From Gordionus sp. m RMFG-2023 (lineage: Eukaryota; Nematomorpha; Gordioida; Chordodea; Parachordodidae): a DNA stretch of 64,000 nt. The position numbers and the translations under genes were made by a program. How positions within the stretch are numbered: the stretch's first letter is position 1; every line of letters begins with the position of its first letter. The stretch lies in contig NC_088779.1 in the NCBI RefSeq assembly GCF_954871325.1, positions 21,702,846-21,766,845 of the forward strand, given 5' to 3'. Of the stretch, positions 36,893 through 49,450 are shown piece after piece. The notes under the pieces were generated by a model. The model was not told where the DNA came from. It worked only from the letters and a program-made list of their open reading frames with translations, and made no database searches.

Positions 36893-36909
36893 TTTTTTTA
36901 TCCAATATA
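36893..36909. repeat. Target-site duplication of the LINE, right copy
   Basis: Second copy of the 17-bp sequence found at 33817-33833, directly after the LINE A-run. Confidence 0.85.
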
Positions 36910-36989
36910 CAAATTTGATTCTCTAAAATTCTTTTAATTAAAAAAAATCATTTTTTAAAATCTTGTTATAAAATTATGCATAATAGTAG

Positions 36990-37160
36990 TGCTGTAAAGT
37001 AACGTTAAAAAGTAACGTCGTTACTTACGGCGTTATCTTTCTTAAAGAAAGGGAACTCCATTTGTTACCTTTTTCTAGAGGTAACGTGTAAAGCGTAGCG
37101 CGTTTCTTTATTTTTGAATAACGGTAACGCAAAACGTTATTCGATACTTTAAATTTTTCT
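36990..37160. mobile_element. hAT-like end with AGTAACG repeats
   Basis: TAGTGCTGTAAAGTAACG starts a segment full of GTTAC/GTAAC motifs (for example AAAAAGTAACGTCGTTAC and GGTAACGTGTAAAGCG). The start resembles hAT-type terminal sequences. The other end was not found. Low-confidence relic. Confidence 0.35.
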
Positions 37161-37384
37161 TAAAATATGGAAAAAACATATTATTAATATTTATTTATAG
37201 CCGAGTTTTGAGTCAGATCAACCAAATTTCTTCATTTTTCTTTTAAATTTTCTTTGTTAAATTTTCAGTCAAGATTTTATCTAATTAATATTGAATTAAT
37301 CAAGATATGTTAATTTATATTCTTATTCGCTAATATTATAATTTATTTTATAATGAATATTATGTCAATTGTACATTTCTTCAG

Positions 37385-37542
37385 ATGAAGATGATTTAAC
37401 CTGTCCTGACCCCAATATGAAACATTTTTTTACACCAATAAAAAAAATTAAGGATACAAAGTCTAGACTTTGTAAAATTGTGTCCCAACTCAAATATTTT
37501 CCCAATTGTGGAATAAACATGGGCAATCTCGAAACTGTGTAG
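37385..37542 (+). CDS. Possible terminal exon of an unrecognised protein
   Basis: After a good acceptor (TTTCTTCAG) an open frame runs to TAG at 37540-37542. It encodes about 52 residues of non-repetitive, protein-like composition: an acidic start (DEDD), then KHFFTPIKKIKDTKSRLC, and the C-terminus GNLETV. No domain recognised. No upstream exon was found, and a longer open frame exists on the opposite strand (37365-37706), so either could be chance or a transposase remnant. Confidence 0.2.
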
Positions 37543-39739
37543 CCATTTTTAAGGAAAAAAGAAAGATAACAATTAAACCTGTTATAACAAGGGAACTTTT
37601 TTTTATAACTCCGTGACATTAATATTCTAATTAATGAGCTCTCTCGATTGAAGTCTATGATGAAGATGCAGTAAATAGTTGTTTTATTAATTTTAGAATT
37701 TATCAAATTTCCTTATACCGCCCATAATTCAATTGGGTCTACTTTATTTTCTATATTATCCGAAAACATAATTTTAGTAAATGGCTCTGATCTTGCTTGA
37801 AAATCTACCAAGATAGATAAAATGTCAGTGTTGCATAAGACCTGTTCCATTGCCGTTACATTTATTTGTTAAATTTGAATGATATTTTGGGTTTAAAAAA
37901 TGGGTGTAGTAGCTTGATCGTATCTTTTCGCAGATGAAAGCTAATTATCACTTATTTTTTATTAGGTGAAAAACATTTGCTAATTTTTCCAGCAATTAGG
38001 CGTTTTAAATTGGGTAATTCTTAGCCGGTTGAGAAATAGCAATAGCTAATTTTAGTTTGAAAAAATTAAATTTCATTGGTCATTTTTATTTGAATCAGAA
38101 GTAATCCATAATTTTATAATATTTTTTTAAAGAACTCCAATTGAAGTCCTTTTCACAATCAAATTGCAATTTGGTATTGACTAAAAAATCTTAAAGATTT
38201 GTAGGCGTTTCGTTTTACGTATCCTTGATAATTTTTGAGGGATGAGAATGAGATTAAATTTTGATACAAGTTTCTCAGTTTTAATTCTTTTCAAATCAAA
38301 AGAATTATCACTTCTTTTATTTTTCAATACAATCTTTAGCATCCACTATATTATTACATACTGACTGTAGATAATTATTTGATGGATCTATTGTTATTAA
38401 TACCTCATAAATTAAAATGACCAATATAATGTAATTTATATTAATGCATTGAGATAAAAGACCAGAGGCTTATGCCGAATAGAGTGAGAACCTTTGAGTT
38501 AAGAGTTCTATTAAAAAAGTAAAATAATACTTTACCAATATCCTCAAAATTCTTATAAATGATACGAGATGTTTCTAAATGAACTCCACCTCTGGTATAA
38601 AAGTCTTTTAAGAGTATATGGCCTATATAGGATATGTTAAAACGCTTAACATAATTACAAAATGCATTATATAAATTACAAAATGCATTATATAAATTAC
38701 AAATTTTTAACTAAAAGATGCAACTTGTGGTTGTAGCAATTTAATAAAGACACTTTTTTATTAATTTTTTTTGAAGCAAGATTTATACTCCTCCATTTCG
38801 GCCAGACAACGTTTTCAGATCATATGCTTGGCTTATTATAATTACTATTTAATTCATTACAAATTAATGATTGCTATCAGAGACCTGCAGAGTATAACAT
38901 TTGTATTGCCCGGCCCAGATAATTTTTTCATATATTTTTTCGGCCCGTCTATAATATATTCTATTTATTTTTAATTTTTATAGCTAATAATGGCGATTTA
39001 TAATATTTGGTTTAAATATACGGCCCATCTCGGGTATTTTAAAAAAAACTCTGTGCAGCCAATTATTTTTCAAAAAGCCAGGTTTGAGGGTCAAAATTTT
39101 TTTTGGAAGGGCCTGCCCCCCCTCTGTGCCCCCCATTATAGCCCTGTATTAAATTTACATAATTTAGCAAATGTAAATGCGATTGAGCAAATTTAATAAT
39201 ATATTAGGTAATTGAAAATTAGCATATATAGCCTAAAAGTGGCAAAAAGTAACATAAAATGCCAAATGACAAAAACTTGATATTAAATGGGAATATTTAT
39301 CAAGTCATCATAAATATAATCAAATTAGCATATAGCTATTTAGCCTAAAATTGCCCAAAGCGCTAAGTTTAATTGATGGCGCATTATTAATTAATAAATA
39401 AATAGAAAATAGGTGTAGAATTTAATAGTAAATTAGCAAATTGACATATATAATTATTTCACATAAAAGCTCCAAATGATGGAATTATGGGGGCAAATTT
39501 AATAGCATTCCTTGCGAAATGCTGATTTGCTATTGCATTAATTTATTCATTATTAATATTATATATGTCTATTAATGTCTAGGGTTTTGGCGCTTTTATT
39601 ATATAAGATTTATTTGTTTTAGCAAGAAATAAAATTTTTGACCAAAATTAAAATTTATTTTGCAAAATAATCTTATAATTTGTTGATCTTCAAATATTTT
39701 TTGTTTAAAATTTTAAGCCAAGTAAATCTGAGATCAAAA
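37543..39739. other. Intergenic, small repeats only
   Basis: A+T-rich. A 20-bp unit (ACAAAATGCATTATATAAAT) is repeated in tandem at about 38658-38700. At 38876-39146 GC-rich blocks (GCCCGGCCC; GGGCCTGCCCCC; ending CATTATAGCCCTG) look like remains of a hAT-type short element, but no matching ends or duplication were found. No gene seen. Confidence 0.4.
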
Positions 39740-40188
39740 CAGTAAGGAATATCGTTTCGGTTTAGATAAAAATGGGAGGTTAGGCTCAATAAATAATAAT
39801 ACAATCAATTGAACCTTTTAAAACCGGTTCGAACCTTTAGCAAACAAGCTTTATGTAGAGAAAAAAAAACAAATTTTTTTAAAATTTAATCACTCTTCTC
39901 TAAAGAATTATAGTGAGCCTTATACAATTAAGATATTTTCGAGATTCTATTCTGTCAACTAGGTATAAATTTTATAGCTGTGTATACGTAACTGTTTGCT
40001 GGTATTTATAAATATCAATATACAAATAAAAATAAATTACTTATCCACTTTTTAAAAGAGATTTAAAATATCAAAAAGCTGGAAAAGGTTTACCCTTCTT
40101 AGAGGTTTGGTTGACAATTTTTTTTAGCTTTTCAGATTTGTTAAATAATAACGGTTAAACCAATTTGTCGACAATTGGGTTTTAAACC
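39740..40188. repeat. Dispersed repeat family, copy 2
   Basis: Relative of 4905-5355, same orientation. Ends near AATTGGGTTTTAAACCCTG. Shared blocks are described under copy 1. Old and non-coding. Confidence 0.5.
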
Positions 40189-41702
40189 CTGAAATAAAAA
40201 AAATCTGCAGATTTGTTGAAAACTATAAAACTCTAAACTTATGAAGTTGCGGCTTCATTTATGGGTAGTATGTCAGGAGTAGGAGACATTCCATCCAGGT
40301 CAGTTTATGATCGGGTGAGAGTTATTAAGTATTTATTTAATACGCACTTAATTTTATTACTAACGATTTTAATCTTTATTTAATCATAAATGAGTCAATT
40401 ATTACATCAAAGTAATAATATATTTTCTTAAAGATCATTTATATTGGTTCTTTATAGTGTTAATATAAATTTGAGTGTCGAAAAGTAACGTTTAACACTT
40501 AACTGTTTACATAGAGTTGCTAATACGACTTGAGCCAATTCATGCAGGATAGAATTTTTTATTTTATTGGATTATCAGTATTCTAGATAATTTTTTGATT
40601 TATAGTTAATTTGATAGTATATCAACCTTTTTGTAAGTTTTGCTATGTTTTTATTTTTTATCCGTAGACCTTAGAAACTTTCTAATTCATCATATTCTTG
40701 TCCTTCTTCAGAAAATATAACCTAATTATACAATCTTCATCCTTAAAATTTTTAATATATTCCCATGTCAATAATAAGATTTAAAGCTATATTATTTTCT
40801 CTTCTTTCATAAGAGATTTAAACCTAAGATCTAGATATAAGGCAGAACAAATTAATTAATACGTTAGCATATTTTTCTATTGCTGAGAGCTGAATCAAGT
40901 CTTGTGATAACAGGAATTAATTTTTTGAAAGCTTCTTTTACACTTGGTTTATTGACATATACTGGAAAAATCCTCTCTTTTTAGAACATCAAGCTTACTT
41001 TCTTCAACGGTTCTAATGAAGCCACCATTTTTCTACAATTTTCCAATCTTCATTGGAGAAAAATTTTTTTTAAGGTGTTCTACTTGTAAGAATTTAAGTA
41101 AATAAAAAGAATTTATAATGCGCACCTGTTATATGGATTAAAAATTTTTATTTTTTTAATTATAGAAATAAATAAGAAATTTATATATAATTCCAGGAAC
41201 CTTCCGAAATGCACGTTCCGGTTCCATTTTATAAATTATTGGAAAGTTCTGTTCCATGTCCCTGTAAAAGATTAATTAAATAAAAAATTACAAAATAAAA
41301 ATATCAGATTGGTGTTAACATAAAATTTAGTCCCTTTTATAGGGGAAAAAAAAGGGCAGTTATAAATTAAAATAAAATTGGCGCAAAGTAAAAATAAGAA
41401 CGTTTTTTGAAAAGAGGAGTAGTTAGTTTTATCTTATATAATTGGGGATAAACCAACCTCTATCCCTCCGTATTCAAGACGATGTCACAGACCTAACTAT
41501 CTAATTTATGATTAATGAATACTATATTAAGGAATCCAAAAGTATGAAAAATCCATTAATAAAAGAAAATACAAAAGCCATATTATTTAATTTTGGTGTA
41601 ATTAAATCTAAACAGAAGTGGGACTTAAAAAAAATTATTTTTAATTTTTATATTTAAACGTAAAGAAAAGAGGGATAAAAAAACCATTTTTAATTTCTAT
41701 AT
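40189..41702. other. Intergenic, no gene seen
   Basis: A+T-rich DNA between a dispersed repeat and the Merlin element. Nothing recognisable except a GGAACCTTCC/GGTTCC-rich patch at 41217-41260. Confidence 0.4.
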
Positions 41703-41939
41703 AAAAAGGAGGTAACTAACGGTATCTCGGGGAAATTTTTCATCTATTTTTATAAATTTATTTTTTATTTATTTTTAATTTATTTTAATTTATTTTAATT
41801 TATTGTTGTTATTTTTAATTATAGCTTTTTTAAAAGACCATAATTATAATATTATAATGGAATATCTTATTTTTACCGATATCATAAATTGTTATACAAG
41901 TAACCATAGCTTTTTTAAAAGACCACGAACTTCTAGATA

Positions 41940-42805
41940 ATCACACGTGTTGTAATAATAATATGATAATGGAGAGAAATGCAGCATCTTATAGAGTAAG
42001 ATGCAAAATATGTACAAGCAGCAATTCTATATGGAAGGGTTTATCAATATATTATTTTTTAAATTTATTTTATTAATTAGGCTCCATATTTGAAAATGTT
42101 AATATCCCTGTTAACAAATTTATACATCTAATATATCTTTTTGTGTCCTTGACGTCAATATCCGACAGTCTTCCTTTAATAGAGTTAGCACAATGTACCA
42201 TTGGAAAATGGTATATATTTATTTGTAAAATTTGTCAATAAGTATTTTTTAGGTATGCTATATTTAGAAAGATTTGCTGCCATACACAGGCAATTAATTT
42301 TGACAAAATAGGGGGCCCTGGGCATGTGATTGAAATAGATGAATCCCATATTTTTAAAAGGAAAAATAACACAGGGAGGATTCTAAAATCTAATGCCATT
42401 TGGGTTGTAGGAGGAATTTCAAGAAATGATGGGATTTTTTATTTCTCATACAGGAAAAAGAGATAAAGATACCCTTCTAGGTATAATCAGCAAACATGTC
42501 CATACTGATTCAACTATAATGACGGACAAATGGAAGGGGTAATTTAAATATTGATAAATCTTAAAATTTAATATTTGTTAAGTTATAACAATCTAAATGA
42601 AAATGGCTATGACCATTACTCAGTGAATCACAGTCAAAATTTTGTAGACCCTAATGATATATCAACCCATACTCAACGCATTGAGCGTTTAGTTTATGGA
42701 GGGATCTTAAGACAAGCATACCCAGAAATGGGAAAAAATCTTCAACTCATTTGTATATATGTCAATACAGTTATTTTCGCAAAATTAAAAATATGTCCAA
42801 TTTAA
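41940..42805 (+). CDS. Merlin transposase (ISXO2-like, DDE), with short introns
   Basis: Exons read in frame if three GT-AG introns of 42, 42 and 44 nt are removed (42039-42080, 42211-42252, 42539-42582). The parts in order are a Cys-rich N-terminus (CC...CKIC), KGSIFENVNIP across intron 1, TIGKWYAIFRKICC across intron 2, IGGPGHVIEIDESHIFKRK (first catalytic Asp in EIDES), WVVGGI, IMTDKWKGY across intron 3 (second Asp), and VNHSQNFVDP then THTQRIERL with the usual C-terminal catalytic block. This is the order found in ISXO2-like transposases. One frame slip occurs near the T-run at 42434-42440, after SRNDG; reading continues one frame over as FFISHTGKRDKDTLLGII. The start codon is uncertain because the frame is closed just upstream of about 41900. 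A homopolymer sequencing error could explain the slip. Confidence 0.8.
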
Positions 42806-42875
42806 ATAAATTAATTAAATTTTTAAATGATATAAATATGTATAAAACTATTTTTGTTTTTCCTTAAAATTATAT

Positions 42876-43040
42876 ATATCTATATTATCATTGTTTATTG
42901 AAATAAATTAGTTAATTATCTAGAATTTGATTGAAAATTTTAAGAAAAAAAATTATATATATAACTATATTATCAGTGTTTATTCAAATAAATTGGTTAT
43001 TTATCTAGAATTTGATTGAAAATTTCAAGAAAAAATCTTA
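42876..43040. repeat. Internal direct duplication in the Merlin element
   Basis: Two adjacent copies of about 85 bp share ATTTATCTAGAATTTGATTG-like sequence and ACTATATTATCA(T/G)TGTTTATT. They lie in the non-coding 3' part of the transposon. Confidence 0.6.
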
Positions 43041-43454
43041 ATTCTCTAGTATATTATGATTATATTTTTATCTTTAATATTTAGTATTTGATTCAAAATT
43101 TTTAATTAAATTGAAAATTTTTAGAATGAATTTTAAATAATTGAAAATTTCTAGAAAAAATCTTAATTCTCTAGTATATTATGATTATATAGTTTTAGAA
43201 AATTTAAATTTTAAGAAAAAAATCTTAAATATCTAGTATTTGAAAAATTTTAAATGAATCTTAAATAATTGAAAATTTTAAGAATAAATCTTAAATATAA
43301 TCTTAAATAATTGAAAATTTCAATTTTTATTTATTAATATAAAAATAAAAAAAATTAATAAAAAAAATTAATAAAAAAAAATAATAAAAAAAAACAATAA
43401 AAAAAATAATAATATCGAAAATTTCCCCGAGATACCGTTAGTTACCAAAAAGGA

Positions 43455-45469
43455 TTAATGTTTCTAATGCAGAGGAGAAAACAATTTCATTTATTTATAA
43501 TGATTTACACAGCCTCATATATATAAAAAATAATTTATTAACTTAATTTATGTATAAAGTCTCAAATTTCTTTTTTAATACAATATTAAGGTAATTATTT
43601 AATTATTCAAATAATAGTTAGATAGAAATTCTAGAATTAGAAATTATTTTAGCTTCTCAAAACATTTAAATATTGACAAATTAAATTTTCGTGAGATGGC
43701 GTTTTATCTCTTTTCATTATTAACATTTATTTTCATTTAATTATAATTTTCGATATGAACCTTTAAGTAAATGTTTATTTTCTAAAAAGATTTTTTTAAA
43801 GATATTATTTTAATAATTTTTTTTTAAAATAAATAATTTAATAAATTGATTTTAATTTTGACAGTCTAAAAAATTAACGAAATAAAATATTTTGGCTATG
43901 ATTTTCATATTCCTACCTACTTACTTACTAATTTACTTTACTTTACTTTGAATCCTTGCATTAGAACCAAAGGAATTTTATTTTTTAAAGTAAAAAATTG
44001 AAAATCTATTTTAAAATATAATTATTCGTGTCCCTCCCAATTTCGTTTTTTTATAGAATAAGCATTTTATTTTTATATTATAGTTTATGATAAATTAAAT
44101 AGATGGATATATTATTTTTAAGAAAATTTAATGAAATTATGAAGGCATCCTTTTTAAAAAATATATTTATATTATAAAATTACAAATCTTTCTTTACTAT
44201 ATCTTAATTTTCAAAATGGAAATGAGGTTTCTCTAGAATTTTAAAAAAATTGAGATTTTGTCATTATTTCAGTAAGCGTTATTTTACTATCCATTAAATA
44301 ACGGAATATTCTTTATAACTTCGATTATAATTGAAATGAAAAAATTTCATTTTAATGTGAAGTTCTCTTGCCAATTGAATTTGCATTATATTTTCTATAC
44401 AAAACTGATATTCACATTGCCTACAATTTTGCCCACGTTAAAATTATAGATAGTATTGGTAATGTTAACTAATCTAAAATACCAAAATGATATTTATATA
44501 AGATTTTAATAATTACGACCAATATTTAAATTGCGATAACTATTAGACCAGTGCTCATCTCAGTATAAGATTTTGTACATATTTAAGGCAGTACAATATC
44601 CATCTATCCATGACAAATTTAAAGAAATAATGCAATATTTTATATGACTATTTCCGTTTTTATTTTACGGGTCTTGGGTACTAAGCTGATATTCACTATC
44701 TAAAATGTTATTTCATATTGAATGACTATATATAACTATGTATAAAATTTCATGTATGGCTTTAACTAAATTATTTTTGGAGATATATATTTTGGAACTT
44801 TTGCATTTTTAAAGATGTCCATCTCAGGAAGTAAGCGGATTTGGAAATTAAAATTTTATATTTTTATTAGCATATATACACTACGATCATACAAATTTTA
44901 TAAAAAATCGAAGGGATCGGATTGAATCTTCAGTTGATTAAAATCAAAAATTGTAGTTTTTATTCTTGTCGCCGTAATTCTGTAAAAACAAAATATGACT
45001 TGTCCCAAATGTATTTAAGCTAAAATTTATCTTCTAGTGTCGACCTCTTCATCTGACTCTGAATTACGAAATGTCGGAGATTGTGAATGGCCTTTTTCTT
45101 GCTTGCAATTACACTTGTGTAGACATATTCGCGAAATCTACACTCACACTCTCTTTCGATGATGGAAATTAAAAAATAAAATTTTCGGTACAAAAAATAT
45201 TAAATTCGTTCCTATTGTCACATCAACCCTTGGAAACTTCGCATTTTCCTTCCTGAAGGAGATAGAAAGAAAAATTACTTATCTCATGATGGGCTATCCT
45301 AAAAAATATTCCATATTCGCTAACATTGGCTTTGAAATTTGTTGAAATATCTTCAATTCAGGGCTCCATTTAGCTTATTATTTATGTTTATATTTCTAAT
45401 TGTAATTTATTAGTCTTTTATTTAAAAGATAAATTTTTAACATTATCTAATAATATATACATATATATT
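43455..45469. other. Intergenic, no gene seen
   Basis: About 2 kb of A+T-rich DNA with no open frame above 60 codons and no recognisable repeat except a short CTTACTAATTTACTTTACTT-type simple repeat near 43920. Confidence 0.5.
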
Positions 45470-46129
45470 GTAAAGAGTAGTGTTGTTAAAACGCCGCGAG
45501 TCGCGACCCCGACCCAAAGCTCGGGTCGTTTTATTCGACTCCGACTCAATGTTTGGGTCGTTTTTTTCGACTTCGACCCGAGTTCAAGCCGAAAAAAACG
45601 ACTTCGACCCAAAATATGGGTCGTTTTTTTCGACTCCCACCCAAGTCCAAGCCGAAAAAAACGACCTCGACCCAAAATATGGGTCGTTTTTTACGACTCC
45701 GACTCAAAATTTGGGTCGTATTTTTCGACTCAAACTTGAAATTTGGGTCGTATTTTTCGACTTAAACTTGAAGTTTGGGTCATATTTTTCGACTCAAACT
45801 TGAAGTTTGGGTCGTATTTTTCGACTAAAACTTGAAGTTTGGGTCGTATTTTTCGACTCCAACTCAAAGTTTGGGTCGTTTTTCTGACTCAGACTCAAAC
45901 ATCGGGTCGTTTTATTCAATCCGACCCAAAATATGGATCTTTCTTTTTAAAGACGACTTAAAGTTAGGGTTGCTTTTTTTCACCCCTAACCCAATATCTA
46001 GATCATTTTTTTCGACCAAAAGTCAAATAACATTTAGTATATATTAATATTATAGGCGGGAAAGTTACTTAAAGCTTCTTTAAATTATAATGCTCTGATT
46101 AACTATTCATCATAGTTATATTTTAAAAT

Positions 46130-48174
46130 TTTTAAGTGATGTACCATAGAAAAGTGCCATTTGTCATGATAATTATTTTTGAACTTTTTTAAATGAAATA
46201 GAAAAATATATATTGTAGACATGTTAAATCAAAATTTCAGTGATGATGTACCATAGATAAGTGGTAATTGTAATAATCGCTATTTTTGAACTTTTTTGAG
46301 TTTTTTTAAAGCAAATTGCTAAAAATATATATTCTAAACATGTTAAATTAAAAATTCAGTGAGGATGTATCATAGATAAGTGACAATTGTCATAATCGCT
46401 ATTTTTTAACTTTTTCTAATTTTTTTAAAGGAAATATCTAAAAATATATATTCTAAACATGTTAAATTAAAAATTCAGTGAGGATGTATCATAGATAGGT
46501 GACAATTGTTAATACGCTATTTTTGAACTTTTTCAAATTTTTTTAAAGGAAATAGCTAAAAATATATATTCTAAACATGTTAAATTAAAAATTCAGTGAG
46601 GATGTATCATAGATAGGTGACAATTGTCATAATCGCTATTTTTGAACTTTTTCAAATATTTTTAAAGGAAATATCTAAAAATATATATTCTAAACATGTT
46701 AAATTAAAAATTCAGTGAGGATGTATCATAGATAGGTGACAATTGTCATAATCGCTATTTTTGAACTTTTTTGAGTTTTTTTAAAGCAAATTGCTAAAAA
46801 TATATATTCTAAACATGTTAAATTAAAAATTCAGTGAGGATGTATCATAGATAGGTGACAATTGTCATAATCGCTATTTTTGAACTTTTTTCAATTTTTT
46901 TAAAGGAAATAGCAAAAAATATATATTCTAACCATGTTAAATTAAAAATTCAGTGAGGATGTATCATAGATATGTGACAATTGTCATAATCGCTATTTTT
47001 GAACTTTTTCAATTTTTTTTAAAGGAAACATCTTAAAATATATTCTAAACATGTTAAATTTAAAATTCAGTGAGGATGTATCATATATAGGTGACAATTG
47101 TCATAATCGCTATTTTTGAACTTTTTCAAATTTTTTTAAAGGAAATATCTAAAAATATATATTCTAAACATGTTAAATTAAAAATTCAGTGAGGATGTAT
47201 CATAGATAGGTGACAATTGTCATAATCGCTATTTTTGAACTTTTTCAAATTTTTTTAAAGGAAATAGCTAAAAATATATATTCTAAACATGTTAAATTAA
47301 AATTTCAGTGAGGATGTATCATAGATAGGTGACAATTGTCATAATCGCTATTTTTAAACTTTTTCAAATTTTTTTAATGGAAATATCTAAAAATATATAT
47401 TCTAAACATGTTAAATTAAAAATTCAGTGAGGATGTATCATAGATAGGTGACAATTGTCATAATCGCTATTTTTGAACTTTTTCAAATTTTTTCAAATTT
47501 TTTCAAAGGAAATAGCTAAAAATATATATTGTAAAGATGTTAAAATAAAATTTCAGTGAAGATGTACCATAGAAAAGTGACAATTGTCATAATCGCTAAT
47601 TTTGAACTTTTTCAAATTTTTTTAAAGGAAATATCTAAAAATATATATTCTAAACATGTTAAATTAAAAATTCAGTAAGGATGTATCATAGATAGGTGAC
47701 AATTGTCATAATCGCTATTTTTGAACTTTTTCAAATTTTTTTAAAGGAAATAGCTAAAAATATATATTCTAAACATGTTAAATTAAAAATTCAGTGAGGA
47801 TGTATCATAGATAGGTGACAATTGTCATAATCGCTATTTTTGAACTTTTTCAAATTTTTTTAAGGAAATAGCTAAAAATATATATTGTAAAGATGTTAAA
47901 ATAAAATTTCAGTGAGGATGTATCATAGATATGTGACAATTGTCATAATCGCTATTTTTGAACTTTTTCAAATTTTTTTAAAGGAAACATCTTAAAATAT
48001 ATATTCTAAACATATTAAATTTAAAATTCAGTGAGGATGTATCATATATAGATGACAATTGTCATAATCACTATTTTTGAACTTTTTCAAATTTTTTTAA
48101 AGGAAATATCTAAAAATATATATTCTAAACATGTTAAATTAAAAATTCAGTGAGGATGTATCATAGATAGGTGA
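46130..48174 (+). repeat. Tandem ~119-bp repeat, left arm (about 18 copies)
   Basis: Unit length is about 116-121 bp; the unit contains CAGTGAGGATGTATCATAGA, GTGACAATTGTCATAATCGC, TTTTTGAACTTTTTCAAA and TATATATTCTAAACATGTTA. Outermost copies diverge (TGTACCAT instead of TGTATCAT), while central ones are nearly uniform, as expected from array homogenisation. GACAATTGTC inside each unit is itself a 10-bp palindrome. Open frames are absent. Confidence 0.9.
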
Positions 48175-49450
48175 CTTTAACATGTTATGAATATATATTT
48201 TTAGCTATCTCCTTTAAAAAAATTTGAAAAAGTTCAAAAATAGCGATTATGACAATTGTCACATATCTATGATACATCCTCACTGAATTTTTAATTTAAC
48301 ATTTTTAGAATATATATTTTTTCCTATTTCCTTTAAAATAATTGAAAAAGTTCAAAAATAGTGATTATGACAATTGTCATCTATATATGATACATCCTCA
48401 CTGAATTTTAAATTTAATATGTTTAGAATATATATTTTAAGATGTTTCCTTTAAAAAAATTTGAAAAAGTTCAAAAATAGCGATTATGACAATTGTCACC
48501 TATCTATGATACATCCTCACTGAATTTTTAATTTAACATGTTTAGAATATATATTTTTAGATATTTCCTTTAAAAAAAGTTCAAAAATAGCGATTATGAC
48601 AATTGTCACCTATCTATGATACATCCTCACTTAAATTTTAATTTAACATGTTTAGAATATATATTTTTAGCTATTTCCTTTAAAAAAATTTGAAAAAGTT
48701 CAAAAATAGCGATTTTGACAATTGTCACCTATCTATGATACATCCTCACTGAATTTTAAATTTAACATGTTTAGAATATATATTTTTAGATATTTCCTTT
48801 AAAAAAATTTGAAAAAGTTCAAAAATAGCGATTGTGACAATTGTCACCTATATATGATACATCCTCACTGAATTTTTAATTTAACATGTTTAGAATATAT
48901 ATTTTTAGCTATTTGCTTTAAAAAAATTGAAAAAAGTTCAAAAATATTGATTATGACAATTGTCACTTATCTATGATACATCCTCACTGAATTTTTAATT
49001 TAACATTTTTAGAATATATATTTTTTCCTATTTCCTTTAAAATAATTGAAAAAGTTCAAAAATAGTGATTATGACAATTGTCATCTATATATGATACATC
49101 CTCACTGAATTTTAAATTTAATATGTTTAGAATATATATTTTAAGATGTTTCCTTTAAAAAAATTTGAAAAAGTTCAAAAATAGCGATTATGACAATTGT
49201 CACTTATCTATGATACATCCTCACTGAATTTTTAATTTAACATGTTTAGAATATATATTTTTAGCAATTTGCTTTAAAAAACTCAAAAAAGTTCAAAAAT
49301 AGCGATTATGACAATTACCACTTATCTATGGTACATCATCACTGAAATTTTGATTTAACATGTCTACAATATATATTTTTATCTATTTCATTTAAAAAAT
49401 TTCAAAAATAATTATCATGACAAATGGCACTTTTCTATGGTACATCACTT
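48175..49450 (-). repeat. Tandem ~119-bp repeat, right arm (about 11 inverted copies)
   Basis: The same unit as in the left arm, in opposite orientation, with the core GCGATTATGACAATTGTCAC and GATACATCCTCACTGAATTT. Some pairs of units share variants (for example the CCTATTTCC form at 48310-48335 and 49020-49040, ~705 bp apart), showing that blocks of several units were duplicated together. Confidence 0.9.

Larger units (their letters stand above)
41711..43446 (+). mobile_element. Merlin-type (ISXO2-like) DNA transposon, nearly intact
   Basis: 1736 bp with a 29-bp perfect terminal inverted repeat beginning GGTAACTAACGGTATCTCGG, flanked by the perfect 8-bp duplication AAAAAGGA (41703-41710 and 43447-43454). 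Eight- to nine-base duplications and an ISXO2-like transposase define Merlin elements. The transposase lies at about 41940-42805. After it come an internal ~85-90-bp duplication (42876-43040) and an A-rich tract (43340-43410). Perfect ends and duplication indicate a young insertion. Confidence 0.88.

Noticed and set aside
45418-46047. Overlapping open frames of 70-107 codons with FGSFFST/RFFRL repeats
   Set aside because: They are translations of the GC-rich GGGTCG tandem array in the palindromic element; open on several frames and both strands, mirrored at 49624-50067.
46130-49450. CRISPR-like regular repeats
   Set aside because: Units are directly adjacent, ~119 bp, with no unique spacers, in an intron-bearing animal genome; this is a satellite array.
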